From: Medicago truncatula
Lineage: Eukaryota > Streptophyta > Magnoliopsida > Fabales > Fabaceae
Assembly (NCBI RefSeq): GCF_003473485.1
Contig: NC_053043.1
Span: 18,664,001 to 18,728,000 of the forward strand
Direction: 5' to 3'
Length of the DNA: 64,000 nucleotides
Position 1 is the first letter of the stretch. Every line of letters begins with the position of its first letter. This document shows, one piece after another, positions 34,167 through 49,831 of the stretch. Both the position numbers and the translations under genes were made by a program. The notes under the pieces are model-generated. The model did no database searches. It was not told where the DNA came from and was given only the letters and a program-made list of their open reading frames with translations.

Positions 34167-37100
34167 ATTCGCCCCGTAACTTCTCAAACTAAGTTGCATT
34201 CAAAGCCTTAGTAAATATGTCTGTCAGTTGCTTCTCAGTGGCCACAATATGCTCAAGAGTAACAATTTTGTCCTCAACAAGATCCCTAATGAAATGATGA
34301 CGAATGTCAATATGCTTTTTCCTTCTATGTTGAATGAGATTCTTGGATATATTAATTGCATTCAGATTATCACAATATTATGTCATGACATTTTGTTCGA
34401 CATTATATTCCTTTAGCATTTGTTTCATCCAAATCAATTGAGAGCAACTGCTTCTTGCTACAATATACTCAGGCTCAAATGTAGACAAGGACACACATTT
34501 TTGGTTCTTGTTGAACCAAGGGATCGATTGTTTCCTAAGAAGAAACATCCTCCAGAAGTGCTTTTTCTATCATCAGCACTACCTGCCCAATCTGCATCAC
34601 CGCAGACTTTACCCTCCATTTTTTGCATGTAGCATGACTCTAGCTGATTCTTGTAAAGTTCTATTTTTGAGTTCTACAACTCCATTTTGCAGAGGAGTGA
34701 TGGGTGATGAGAATTCATGACCAATACCTTTAGAAGATAAAAATTCATAGAATTTGGCATTTTCAAATTCCTTGCCATGGTCACTTCTGATTCTAACAAT
34801 CAAATTTTTCTGCTCCCTTTGAAGGCGTTGACAAAGATCTTTGAAAACCTCAAAAGTATATGATTTTTCTTTGATAAAGTTCACTCAAGTAAATCTTGAA
34901 AAATCATCAACAACCATATATATATATCTTTCCACCAAGACTTTCAACTTGCATTGGCCCCATTAAATCCATATGAAGAAGTTCTAGGACATTTGAAGTA
35001 GTCTGATTTTGAAACTTTGGGTCTGACATCTTGATTTGCTTCCCAATTCGACAATCACCACAGACTTTACCCTCCTCAATTTTGAGCATTGGTAGACCTT
35101 TAATAGCTTCTTCAGACATAATATTCTTCATACCTTTAAGATTCAGATGTCCAAGCTTCTGGTACCACAGCTTCACGTCATCTTCTTTGGACATTAAACA
35201 TGTGGAAGAATAAGTAGTTTTTTGAGGTACCCACAAATAGTAGTTGTCTTTAGATCTTACTCCTCTCATCAGAACATCATTCTTCTCATTAGAAACCGAA
35301 CATTCTGACTTGGTGAAATTTAATTTTAAACCTTGATCACATAATTGACTAATACTGACCAGATTTGCAATCAATCCTTTCACAAGAAGAACATCATCAA
35401 GTCTATGAAGTCCAGTACAAACTAACTTTCCTACTCCCTTTCACCTTTGGCTACATCATCAAACGTGACAAAACTGGTGGAATAAGACTTAATGTTCATT
35501 AAATACTTCTTGACCTCTATCATATGTCTAGAGCATCCACTGTTAAAGTATCAGTCTTCTCTAGATGAAGCTCTAAGAGATGTATGGGCTATAAGACTAG
35601 TATCAAAAACCTTAGGTTTCCACTCTTTTCTAGTTTTAATCATCACATTGTTTAGTATAGTGGTATGTAATAATGAGGCTTTATATGACCATATTTACCA
35701 CAATAATGACATTTCCAAGGCAAGAACTTGGCTTTAATTTGAGTTTCATGATGTCTAGTAGGATGTTGTAACATTTTGTCTGACATCGTGAGCTCATACT
35801 TACTTTCAGAAGGAATAAATTTTGTCATATGGGTTTTTCCTTGTTTATTTAGAGATTGGTAATTAAAACCCTATACCTTTTAAGTTTTCAGCCCCTTTCC
35901 CAACTTAAAGAATTTCATCTAACATAGAAGACCCATTTTTCAATATTCTTATGGATTTGGTCATGTTTTCAAGTTTAGAAGACAATAGGGTTACCTCATT
36001 TGAAGACCAGAGATAGTAGATAAAATTTTATCTTTTTCAGCATGCAGTTGAGCTATGATTCTCTTCTGCTTTTCTCATATCTTACAAACCTCTTCACTTC
36101 TGGCACAAAGTTCTTTGTAGGAATCAACCAATTCATCATAAGAGATATCCTCATCACATGAATCTTCATTGGATTCACATCTACCAATGAAGGTTGTAAC
36201 ATGCTTAGAAGTTTCATCATCAGGTTCATCGTCAGAGCCAGAAACATACAAGCCCTTCTTTTATTTCTTAAGATACGTGGGACATTATGATCCAATGTGT
36301 CCAAAACCTTCACACTGGTGACACTAAATACCTTTTCCTTGATTGGGATTCTCCTTAGTTCTTGCTTTTCTCTGAAAATCATTGTTCTTACTAATGTCGA
36401 ATGACATGTTCTTGACATTTGGTCTTGGCTTCCTATCCATTCTCTTCAGCACCTTATTGAATTGCTTCCTAAGAAGCAAAATAGCCTCAGAAATTCCTTC
36501 ATTAGACTTCATGTCACATTGAACCTCTTCATTATTAGTATTGGAGACAAAAGTTATGCTCTTCTTCTTCTTTTCAGATCTATCACTGATAGCCAATTCA
36601 AAAGTTTGAAGTGACCCAACAAGCTCATCCACTTTCATGTTGCAAATATCTTGGGATTCTTCAATAGTTGCGACCTTCATGTCAAACTTCTTAGGCAACG
36701 ACCTGAGGATTTTTATAACCAGCTTCTCCTCTAACATCCTTTCTCCCGAGGCACTATTTGTGTTGGCAATGTCAAGAATATTCATGTGAAAATCATGAAT
36801 GGACTCATCATCTTTCATCCTGAGATTCTCAAATTTGATGGTGATAAGTTGAAGTCTTGACATCCTACTTTTGATATGCCTTGAGGAGTGGTTCTGAGGA
36901 TTTCTCATGCATCTTTGATCACGGTACATGTATTTCTTAACCTGAACATATTTTTGTCAACCCCAATGAACAAGGCGTTCAAAGCTTTGGAGTTTCCAAG
37001 AGCAAGTTCATCTTCTTCCTTAGACCAGTCTTCTTCTGGATTTAATTCAGTTGTGTAATTTCCATATTTGTCCTTCACCATATGATCTTCCTAACCTTTG

Positions 37101-37937
37101 ATAACTACTTTCTAGGTTTTGCTATCCATAGATTTTAAAAAAGCCACCATACATGTCTTCCAGTAATCATAGTTGGTGACATCCAAAGTAGGTGGTATGT
37201 TAACAAATCTGGCTTCCTTGTCGATAGTACCAGAAAAAAATCTTCCTTGAGCTCACCCAAAACAAAACAGGGTGCCAACTCTGATGTCAATTGAAATTCT
37301 GGCACGTAGAGGACATATGTCGTATACGATGTCAGGATACCAGTAATGTCGAATGCAATGTCAAGACATCGTAATAACACAAATAACAATAAACAAATTT
37401 AAGTAAATTGTAGGAAGTAAATAACACAAAGTATTTGTTAACCCAGTTCGGTGCAATGTCACCTACATCTGGGGCATCCAAGCCAAGAAGGAATCCACTA
37501 TAATAATATTAGTTTGAAGTCATTTGTATATAACCTCTAGTTTACTTCCTTCACATTTAGTCACTACCCGTGATATTTCTATCTAAGACTCACCTAGATA
37601 TGAGATCCCATCTCACTTCCTCTCAATCACACATCCTGTGATTACAACAAATACAATCAAAAATGAGACACACTCCAATAAATAGAATCCATTCTTTCTT
37701 AAAAGCTTGCGAGTGATTCGCAATTACAACGCAACTATCAGTTTAACTCTAGCATCAATGTGATACAAGAGTGGCTCACAAACAACAATGGACAGACTAA
37801 AACCCTAAATGACACTTTCCAAAATGTGGTTTTAGTTGTCTTCTTAGGTTTAGAGTTTCCTTTATATAGCCTGAGATACGCATGAGCTTGATGAACAATC
37901 CAGCTGATCTAATATGGCCTTCAGCACAACATTCCGG

Positions 37938-38029
<92 letters not shown>

Positions 38030-38235
38030 TTTCCTTAAATGTTTTGACATCTATTCTTAGGAAACACGAAAAATCTTAAACCAACCTTTGTTGCTTATGG
38101 AAACACACGCTTCTTGGACAACACTCTACGTGAATCAAATCTTCATAGAATCTTCAGATATCTCACGCTAAAAACAAATCTTCCAAGAATGTGAAACAAG
38201 GCACGCTAAGATGTGTCAAGACATATTGTCCAACA
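34167..38235 (-). mobile_element. Ty1/copia LTR-retrotransposon fossil with one LTR
   Basis: A minus-strand copia element. Parts recognised from high to low coordinates: an LTR (about 37293-38235, starting TGTTGGACAATATGTC on its own strand), a primer-binding-site-like GACATCAGAG next to it, a UBN2-type gag region (about 36050-36930), a GAG-pre-integrase and integrase zone (about 34610-35400) and an RNase H zone (about 34170-34600). The second LTR is not seen. The element is broken by many changes and is clearly dead. A (TA)n tract has expanded inside the LTR. The part order identifies copia rather than gypsy. Confidence 0.9.
37942..38027. repeat. (TA)n microsatellite, about 43 units
   Basis: An 86-bp TA dinucleotide tract inside the copia LTR. 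It creates artificial Tyr-Ile open frames on both strands. Confidence 0.95.
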
Positions 38236-38479
38236 TCTTACTAGAACACCTGTTTTAACAAAATGCGGCCAATCATAATACAAAAACTTAACACTTATAC
38301 TTCCCTTCAAAACCCTTTGAAATCCAGACAAGACGAGCCATTACAACACTTCCCATGGGATCTGCATAAACAAAGCAAAGCAACAGTCCAGATTGAAACC
38401 CATCATAAATCTGACAGTCTGAGGTGAAATTTTAGAGTTTTCAAACATCAGGGTTACATCTGAAGCCTCTAGCTATAGT

Positions 38480-39790
38480 TTTGATGATGTTCCCTAGCAG
38501 GTTTTTTATGTTTTATCATGTTGATTATTTTTATAAGTTTTTCTATAATGTATAAAAGCACCCTAGCAAGTCTAGCCTTCTTTAACTAGTAATTGTGGAT
38601 CATGTGTCTCAAAAATTGAGTCTATCTCTAGTTGAATCTATTCACAGGGTCTTGTTAAAATGGATTTTTCTCTCTCAATTCGAATGAATCGTTTCATTCC
38701 ATTTTGAATCGATTCACTGTCACATAAAACATGCATATTGCTCTCTGACTAATAATGAATTGTATCACACAAATCCTGAATCGATTCAGTTATGAATTGT
38801 ATCATATTTGTATGAATCGTCTCATCAAGCTCTCTGACTTAGTATGAATCGATTCATGATAGTTAAGAATCGTATCAATCTCCATTCTGGGAAATTTTAG
38901 TCGATTCAAATTTCACTTGACTTGTATCATCCTTCATCACATTTTTCTCTTTTCCTATCTTGTTTTATATGGGTCGAATCGATTCATCCATTAAATGAAT
39001 CGATTTAATGAGTTGTTTTTGTGCGAAAATTTAGCCTTATTACCTTCCTCTATATATAGTCTCTTCCTCATAACTCCTAATTCATTGAATCATTTGCAAC
39101 TATTCTCTCTAGGTCTCAAAAACTCATTGTTCATACATTCTTCAAGATTAAACATTTTTTCTTAGAATCATGTTGTTCTTTGAGTCACATTGATTCTCTA
39201 GGGTGCTAGTAGGGATTGTAAGTTGGTTCTCTCAAGAAGATTGGTTGGGCTTAATTAAGGCTTCAAAGTGAAGTGAATAATCTCATTCCACCTTCAAAGG
39301 ACTTGGGGGTCTTTCTAACCGTTCTTGAAGTCGAAGGGGATTCGTTTACCGGACGTAGCATCAAAGGCTTGAGTGAAGAGTTCAAAGGGGTGCACGGGTA
39401 ATTAAGGATCCGAAGATTCAAGGAGCACCAAATTCAAGGGTTACTTGAAGTTTGGGGGAGTGTTTTACATAGGGGTTGAAGAATTAGGTTTTAATTTCAA
39501 AAAAAATTTGTAAACACATTGTATTCAACATTTGTTACATAGAGGATGACCTTGATGAAGGTGTAGTTCATCAAGAAAAGTAGAGGTAGCTCTAGCGAAG
39601 AGCGGACTACTATAAAAATATCAGTGTTATCTCTCTTTCCCTATCCTCTTTACTTTTTACTATAGCATCTGATTAATTGAATAATTGTTAGTATTGATCT
39701 AAGTTGTTTTTCATTGAAATATAATCTAATTCATTGAATTAGGTTTCAATAAACTCCGTAAAACCTTTCAAAAAAGTGGTATTAACTAGA
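38480..39790 (+). mobile_element. Probable solo or partial LTR with TGAATCGATTCA motifs
   Basis: Noncoding. About nine perfect or near copies of the palindrome TGAATCGATTCA lie in 38685-39010, followed by a TATA-like TATATATAG, a CTCTTCC leader and long A/T polyadenylation-like text. It ends near a degenerate primer-site-like GTGGTATTAACTAG. This arrangement suggests an LTR of a copia element of the SIRE/Maximus kind. It is a fossil and no internal coding follows. Confidence 0.45.
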
Positions 39791-39906
39791 TGGTCAAAAT
39801 ATGTTTACAAATAGGCTATATATGATTGAATCGAAGAGTGTAATTTTTGTAATTTAAATATTATTGGTTTTTTTTTTTATAAATCGTAAAGATTTTTGGT
39901 CCTTTA

Positions 39907-40125
39907 GGATGTGTTTGGTTGTGAGAAGAAAGTGAACAGAGAGAGATAGATGAGAGAGAGTATGGGAAGAGAGAAGAAATCAAAAAGTGGTAGGGACCAC
40001 ATATATCCTTTCTCTCTTGAGCATCTCACTGCACTGCCAAACACGAGAAATTGCTTATTTCTTTGCAATCTCTCTCTCTCATACTTACTTCTCTCGTCCC
40101 TAACTCTCTCCTTCCAACTACAATG
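39907..40125. mobile_element. PIF/Harbinger-type MITE, 219 bp (unit A)
   Basis: GGATGTGTTTGGTTGTGAG on the left mirrors CCTTCCAACTACAATG on the right. TTA target duplications lie at 39904-39906 and 40126-40128. The interior is rich in AGAGAGA/TCTCTCT, with a central GTAGGGACCACATATAT. The unit-B copy of this locus preserves the empty site, confirming the borders. Confidence 0.8.
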
Positions 40126-40249
40126 TTAACTTTTTTACTGTGTATATAAATATTTTTTATTTAATTTTATACTAATCTAGTTTTATCTTATAAAAAATTA
40201 TATATAGATTAATATTATCATTTCTTATCATTTTATGATAAAAAATAAC

Positions 40250-40365
40250 TTCTTTAGTTGATAGCTTAGTGGTTAGATCTTATCATTTTAGTTCCACGGT
40301 ACATAGTTCAAATCTCTCTAGATATCACCTGTAAAATTTTCATTGGTTCTAAAAGTTAGTGTTCC
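40250..40365 (+). repeat. tRNA-like SINE fragment (unit A)
   Basis: An A-box-like GATAGCTTAGTGGTTAGA and a B-box-like AGTTCAAATCTC about 50 bp apart. Cognate copies exist in unit B (44792-44905) and unit C (46010-46120), so insertion predates the duplication. Confidence 0.5.
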
Positions 40366-41591
40366 TCATTGAAAAGTTTAAGAGTGGGAAAAGATAAATG
40401 AATAAGGAAAACTAAATATGGATGAAGGTAGCGTGACAAGAAGAGGGGAAAAATGTAGAAAAGAATAAAGGTGGAGTGATGTCATGCTGGGAAAAAGAAA
40501 AAGGTTAAAAGTGGCTCCAAAAACCACCGTCCCTATAGAAAAGGACGAATATGGGGAAAAAGTAAATAAAAAAAAAAACAGAAACACGGATAAACATAAC
40601 AAGAAAAGGGAACAAGTTGTTGAAAGAAAAAAAAGTGGCCTGTTGCCATGATGAGAAGAGAGAAAAGGTTAAACGTTGCTTCAAAAACCAACCTCCTACC
40701 ACAAAAGGTTGAAATTGCACCACTGGAACAGAATAAAGGTAGTGTCATGCAACAATGAGAAAAGGGAAAAGGACGATGTTTTTTGTTATAGTTTCTTAAA
40801 CTACAGGGGGCGTAGATGACAAGTTACTAAAACGAGTCCAACACTTTAAAAATGGGTCTCACATTAAGTATAAGACTCAAATAAATTTAATGTTTAAAAA
40901 TAATGAGTGTTTGAGTGAGTATTGAAAAGAGAGTGATGATAACATTTCTCTTAAAAATAAATCCCTCCCTGGCATAATGTGTTATCTATTTGAATATTTA
41001 ATAAAAATTAAATAAAAAGTTTATCTGAAAGATAGATAATGATATTATTACTAAATTATAACCTAATAAATTATTTGTCTAGTCATTATTATTATTATCA
41101 TAAGTGAGAAATGGACGATGTTTATTTGAGTGTTATGAAAATAATATTAATTAGAGGGCACAATTAGGAAAAATGTAATTAATCATGCACTCAAAATCTT
41201 CTTGAAAAATAAAAAATAATGCATTGAAAATTTAAAGGGTTATTTCTTTTTAGACAAAATATTTTAACAAATTGGTCACTTGTTATGGAATTGAGGGAGT
41301 AACTTTTCTAAATTACCTATCATATAAAACTCTGGTCATTATTGTAAGCAAAAGATTACCTTTTTTGGTTCATAGAAGAACTGATTCATCTAGTCTACAT
41401 TGTTCACCACATGAATAAAATATTCAATGAACAAATAAAGTAAATTTTTACTTATAATAGTGACCAGAGGGTGTACTTATTAAACTACTTTTTTATTAAC
41501 TGAAAAGCTTTCACATCACATAGCTTTCTGGTGTATATAAATACATCGTTTGGGTTTGAGTTATGTATTCATCATTTTAAAAACACAAACA

Positions 41592-44178
<2,587 letters not shown>

Positions 44179-44589
44179 CGACCATGTTATATTTTTATCA
44201 AAAAATAAATAAAGTATCATTGAGTATTCAATTATGATGCTCTCTAAGTCTATTGTTGTTCTTTTTTTTTTTTACGCAAGTAGTTGTTGATGTTTATTTA
44301 TTAATAATTCAATATTAAATAAAGATAATTTAAAACATAATTGAATGTTGAGGCGATGATGATAAAATAATTCATGTGGAACTAATTTATCTTGATTTAA
44401 TTGGATATTATTTATAATGAAAATTAGTTATAATTTAGTGGTTCTAAGAACCATTTTAGAGTTTTTAAAAAATATATATTATTAACCTATCCTATAGGTC
44501 TAAAACCATCTTAAGCATGATGCATAATTCAACATAGACCCCTTAATAAATAAAAAAATGACCATACAATACCTTAACAAATGGGTTAT

Positions 44590-45110
44590 ATATGATTGAA
44601 TGGAAGAGTGTAATGTTTCTAATTTAATTATTACTATTCTTTGTATCAATCGTAAAGATTTTTGTTTCCTTAAATTTTTTGTGTGTATATAATTTTTTTA
44701 TTTTTTATTTTATTTTAATCTAGTTTTATCTTTAAAAACTTATATATAGATTAATATTATCATTTCTTATGATTTTATGATATAAAAAATTCTTGAGTTG
44801 CTAGCTTAGTGGTTAGATCTTAGGCTTGTAATTTCATGGTACATAATTCAAATCTCTTTACCGACCTGTAAATATTTTGGTGGTTCTAAAATTAGTGTTT
44901 CACATTGAATAGTTTAAGAGTGGAGAAAGATAAATGAATAACAAAAATTAAACACGGATGAAGGTAGCGTGACGAGAAGAGGGGAAAAAAGTAGAAAGGA
45001 ATAAAGGTAGAGTGATGTCATGCTGAGATAAAGGAAAATGTTGAAAGTGGCTCTAAAAAATACCGCTCCCTACAGAAAAGGTTGAATATGGGGAAAGAGA
45101 ACATATAAAA
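44590..45110. repeat. Gene-less promoter-region copy (unit B)
   Basis: It aligns by eye with 39828-39906 plus 40126-40560 but skips the MITE. At 44668-44674 the sequence CCTTAAA holds a single TTA where units A and C have TTA-MITE-TTA. It contains its own SINE copy (44792-44905) and ends in an A-rich tract where unit C starts. Confidence 0.75.
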
Positions 45111-45166
45111 AATAATTTAAATATTATTTGTTTTTTGTATAAATCGTAAAGATTTTTGATCCCTTA

Positions 45167-45915
45167 GGGTGTTTTGGTTGTTGGAAGAAAGTGAGAAGAG
45201 AGAGATAGGTGAGAGAGTATGGGAAGAGAGAAATAGATGAGAAATAGAGTAGATTTGATGGGTTGTTTGGTGTAAGAGAATGAAGAGAGAAAGGGGAGAG
45301 AAAGAGATGCTACTATTTTTTTAAAAGACAAAAATATCCTTCAATAAAATCAACATATAATTTATGATTAATTAATTTTTTTTTTGTAAAGATTAAATTA
45401 ATTTATTATCCAATTTAATTTAATCTATTAACTAACTATTATTTCCACTAAAAATACTATTATTTTTATATTAGCTCAATATTGATATCTATAAAAAATT
45501 AAAAAAGCATTTGGTTTTTCACTATCAATTAAACAATTTACTTAATTTTAATTTTTTTTTAAAACATTTTTGTTTTTAATTTGGGCACAAGCCAGTAAAA
45601 ATATATCTTAACTTAAAAAACCACAATATGACAGATTTGTGCTCATATCTCCAATGAACTTCAACCATCAGTGTAGTGAAGAAACAGTACCTAAGGATAA
45701 GGGTATATATGAAAAGTGAAGAAAAATATATGTTTCTCTCTTCTTTCTTCGCTCATGTGAGAAGAAAGCAAAAAGTGGTAGGGACCACATATATTTTATC
45801 TCTCTTGAGCATCTCACCGCAGTGCCAAACACGAGAAATTGCTTTTTTCGTTGCAATCTCTCTCTCTCTCTCTCATACTTCTCTCATCCCTAACTCTTTC
45901 CTTCCAAACACAGTG
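45167..45915. mobile_element. PIF/Harbinger-type MITE, 749 bp (unit C)
   Basis: Same ends as the unit-A copy (left GGGTGTTTTGGTTGTTGG, right CCTTCCAAACACAGTG) with TTA at 45164-45166 and 45916-45918. It is 530 bp longer because of extra AT-rich interior at about 45240-45765, so A is probably the internally deleted form. Confidence 0.75.
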
Positions 45916-46319
45916 TTAACTTTTTATTGTGTATATAAATATTTTTTATTTAATCTTATACTAATTAATATTATCATTTCTTATCATTTTATGATAAAAA
46001 AAAAAAATTCTTTAGTTGATAACTTAGTGGTTAGATCTTATCCTTTTAGTTCCACGGTACATAGTTCAAATCTCTCTAGAGACCTGTAAAATTTTCAGTG
46101 GTTCTAAAAGTTAGTGTTCCTCAATGAAAAGTTCAAGAGTGGGGAAAGATAAATGAATAAGGAAAACTAAATATGGATGAAGGTAGAGTGACAAGAAGAG
46201 GGATAAAATGTAGAAAAGAATAAAGCTAGAGTGATGTCATGCTCAGAAAAAGGAAAGGGTTAAAAGTGCCTCGAAAAAAACCACCGCCCCTATAGAAAAG
46301 GACGAATACGAGGAAAAAG

Positions 46320-47346
46320 AAAATTAAAAAAAAAAAAAACAGAAACACGGATAAACATAACAAGAAAAGGGAACAAGTTCTTGAAAGAAATAAAAGTGGC
46401 CTGTTGCCATGATGAGAAGAGAGAAAAGGTTAAACGTTGCTTCAAAAACCAACCTCCTACCACAAAAGGTTGAAATTGCACCACTGGAACAGAATAAAGG
46501 TAGTGTCATGCAACAACGAGAAACGGGAAAAGGACGATGTTTTTTGTTATAGTTTCTACAGGGGGCGTAGATGACAAGTTACTAATACGAGTCCAACACT
46601 TTAAAAATGGATCCCACATTAAGTATAAGACTCATACAAATTTAATGCTTAAAAATAATGAGTGTTTGAGTGAGTATTGAAAAGAGAGTGATGATAACAT
46701 TTCTCTTAAAAATAAATCTCTCCCTGGCATAATGTGTTATCTATTTGAATATTTAATAAAAATTAATAAAAAGTTTATCTTGAAAGATAGATAATGATAT
46801 TATTACTAAATTATAACCTAATAAATTATTTATCTAGTCATTATTATTATTATCATAAGTGAGAAATGGACGATGTTTATTTGAGTGTTATGAAAATAAT
46901 ATTAATTAGAGGGCACAATTAGGAAAAATGTAATTAATCATGCACTCAAAACCTTCTTGAAAAATAAAAAATAATGCATTGAAAATTTAAAGGGTTATTT
47001 CTTTTTAGACAAAATATTTTAACAAATTGGTCACTTGTTATGGAATTGAGGGAGTAACTTTTCTAAATTACCTATCATATAAAACTCTGGTCATTATTGT
47101 AAGCAAAAGATTACCTTTTTTGGTTCATAGAAGAACTGATTCATCTAGTCTACATTGTTCCCCACATGAATAAAATATTCACCGAACAAATAAAGTAAAA
47201 TTTTACTTATAATAGTGATCAGAGGGTGTACTTATTAAACTACTTTTTTATTAACTGAAAAGCTTTCACATCACATAACTTTCTGGTGTATATAAATACA
47301 TCGTTTGGGTTTGAGTTATGTATTCATCATTTTAAAAACACAAACA
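46320..47346. promoter_or_regulatory. Shared promoter region of subtilase C (mirrors 40560-41591)
   Basis: Nearly identical to the same region of unit A, with small indels. A TATA-like GTGTATATAAATACATC lies at about 47286-47302, some 50 bp before the ATG at 47347 (unit A equivalent 41531-41547). No coding is present; minus-strand open frames here are chance. Confidence 0.55.
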
Positions 47347-49678
47347 ATGGCCAAGCATAATGTTGTTTTATCATTCCTTGTTTCTTTATATTTGACATCA
47401 CTAATTCGCTTGGTGTGTGATGCCACTAAAACTGGAGATGAAAGCAGTAAACTTCACATTGTGTACATGGGTTCACTTCCAAAGGAAGCCTCATATTCCC
47501 CAAGATCTCATCATCTCAGCTTGTTGCAACATGTCATGGATGGTAGTGACATAGAAAATCTCTTGGTTCGAAGTTACAAGAGAAGTTTCAATGGTTTTGC
47601 TGCCGTACTCAACGATTAATAAAGGGAATAACTTGTTCGCATGAGAGGTGTGGTCTCAGTTTTTCCAAGCCAAGAGTTTCACCTTCAAACCACAAGGTTT
47701 GGGACTTCCTCAGTCATTCAAAAGAGATCAAACTATTGACAGTAGTTTGGTGATTGTAGTCATGGATACCAGAATATGGCTAGAATCTGAAAGTTTCAAT
47801 TATAAAGGTATAAAATATATATATATTTTTTATAACAATCCCAATATTATATGTTATAATTGTCATACATATTTTTTCTAAATGATTTTCATATCTTTGA
47901 AATACTTAACTTGCTTAAAATGATAGATAATTAATTAATTTCAATAAAAATTTTATTATTATTTTTAATTAATTTCCTCTTATGCGTAGATTTAATTAAT
48001 TTCCTCTTATGTGTAGATTTAATAATAATGTAGTAACCTACTATATATGATGATCTTGTTAATTTGATTTTTTTTATTTTTATTTTTATAATTGATCAGG
48101 TCTTGGTTCGATTCCAAAAAAGTGGAGGGGAGTTTGTGTTGGTGGTGGTAATTTTAGTTGCAACAAGAAGATCTTCGGAGCACGATTTTACGGTGTTGGA
48201 GATGTGAGTGCAAGAGACAAATCTGGTCATGGAATCCACACAACATCCATAGCAGGTGGAGTTGACGTCATCACTATCTCTCTTGATGCCCCTAATGTCA
48301 CTGATTTTTTGAGTGATTCTATCGCCATTGGTTCTTTTCATGCCATGGAGAAGGGAATACTCACAGTGCAGTCTGCAAGAAATGCTAGCCCTATCTCAAG
48401 TAGTGTTTGTAGTGCATCACCTTGGTTATTTACTGTTGCCGCAACTACCATAGATCGAAAATTCATTGATAAGATCATTCTTGGAAATGGACAAACATTT
48501 ATTGGGAAGTCAATTAATACCATACCTTCAAATGGCACAAAATTTCCAATAGATGTGCATAATGCTCAAGCTTGCCCAGCTGGAGGAAATGCATCCCCTG
48601 AAAAGTGTGATTGCATGGACAAAAAGATGGTGAATGGTAAGCTTGTTTTGTGTGGATCTCCAATCGGTGAAATGTTAACTTATACAAGTGGTGCAATTGG
48701 TGTAATCCTTTATGCATCACAATCTGATTTCGATGCTTCATTTGTCACTAAGAACCCTACACTTAGGTTGGAATCAAAAGACTTTGTTCATGTTCAATAT
48801 TACAAAAATTCCATTAATTACCTGTAGCTGAAATTTTAAAGAGTGAAATCTTCCATGACACCAGTGCTCCAAGAATAGCCATTTTCTATTCTCGTGGCCC
48901 AAATCCTTTGGTTCAAGAAATTATGAAACCAGATATAAGTGCCCCTGGAGTAGAAATCTTGGCTGCATATTCACCTTTAGTGTCACCCTCAATGGATCCG
49001 AGTGACAAAAGAAAGGTTAACTACAACATATTATCTAGAACCTCTATGTCTTGCCCTGATGCTGCTGGAGTTGCTGGATATGTGAAATCATTTCATCCAG
49101 ATTGGTCACCTGCAGCTATCAAATCTGCTATCATGACAACTGCTACACCAGTGAAACGTACTTATGATGATATGGCAGGTGAGTTTGCTTATGGATCAGG
49201 AAATATCAATCCAAAACAAGCCATTCACCCTGTACTTGTTTATGACATTACTAAGCAAGATTATGTGCAAATGCTCTGTAATTATGGTTACAGTGCTGAA
49301 AAAATTAAACAAATTAGTGGAGATAATTCAAGTTGTCATGGAACTTCTGAAAGATTATTGGTGAAAGATATAAATTATCCTACTATTGTGGTTCCAATAC
49401 TTAAGCATTTCCATGCGAAGGTTCGTAGAACAGTTACAAATGTTGGCTTTCCCAACTCAACCTACAAGGCAACTCTCATCCATCGTAATCCAGAAATCAA
49501 GATAAGTGGGGAACCAGAAGTACTATCCTTCAAATCGTTAAACGAGGAACAATCCTTTGCTGTCAGTGTTGTTGCTGGAGAAAAATCAAATCAAACTTTG
49601 TTTTCCTCCTCCCTTGTTTGGTCAGATGGTACCCACAATGTCAAGAGTCCCATCATTGTGCAAATAATATCTCTATAG
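47347..49678 (+). pseudogene. Cucumisin-type subtilase gene C, broken
   Basis: It starts with an intact signal peptide (MAKHNVVLSFLVSLYLTSLI) and I9 propeptide, then has a double stop in LND-stop-stop. An 11-nt deletion near 47697 follows, then an in-frame 53-codon deletion near 48258 and a 1-nt loss near 48823. Active-site neighbourhoods are also altered: VMDTRIW for DTG, GHGIHTTS, and SRTSMSCPDAAG for SGTSMSCPHAAG. From 48908 to the stop at 49678 the frame is open for 256 residues, covering the Ser region and fibronectin-like tail. None of its coding-disrupting lesions is shared with unit A, so the two copies decayed independently after duplication. Non-functional as a protease. Confidence 0.9.
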
Positions 49679-49831
49679 TCGACCATGTTATATTTTTATG
49701 AAAAACTAAATAAAGTATCATTGAGTATTCAATTATGATGCTCTCTAAGTCTAGAGTTGTTCTTTTTTTTTTTTTTTTTTACGCAAGTAGTTGTTCATGT
49801 TTATTTATTAATAATCCAATATTAAATAAAC

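Noticed and set aside
37862-38079. Tyr-Ile repeat proteins on both strands
   Set aside because: Artefacts of the (TA)n tract. The same holds for 41970-42179 and 57165-57359.
40378-40748. Phe/Ser-rich minus-strand open frames, repeated at 46290-46509
   Set aside because: They lie in the duplicated noncoding promoter region, have low-complexity hydrophobic composition and differ between copies by stops. Duplication explains the repetition.
48908-49678. A functional short subtilase-like protein
   Set aside because: The frame is open only because the lesions lie upstream. It begins mid-domain, and the Ser motif is altered (SRTSMSCPD).
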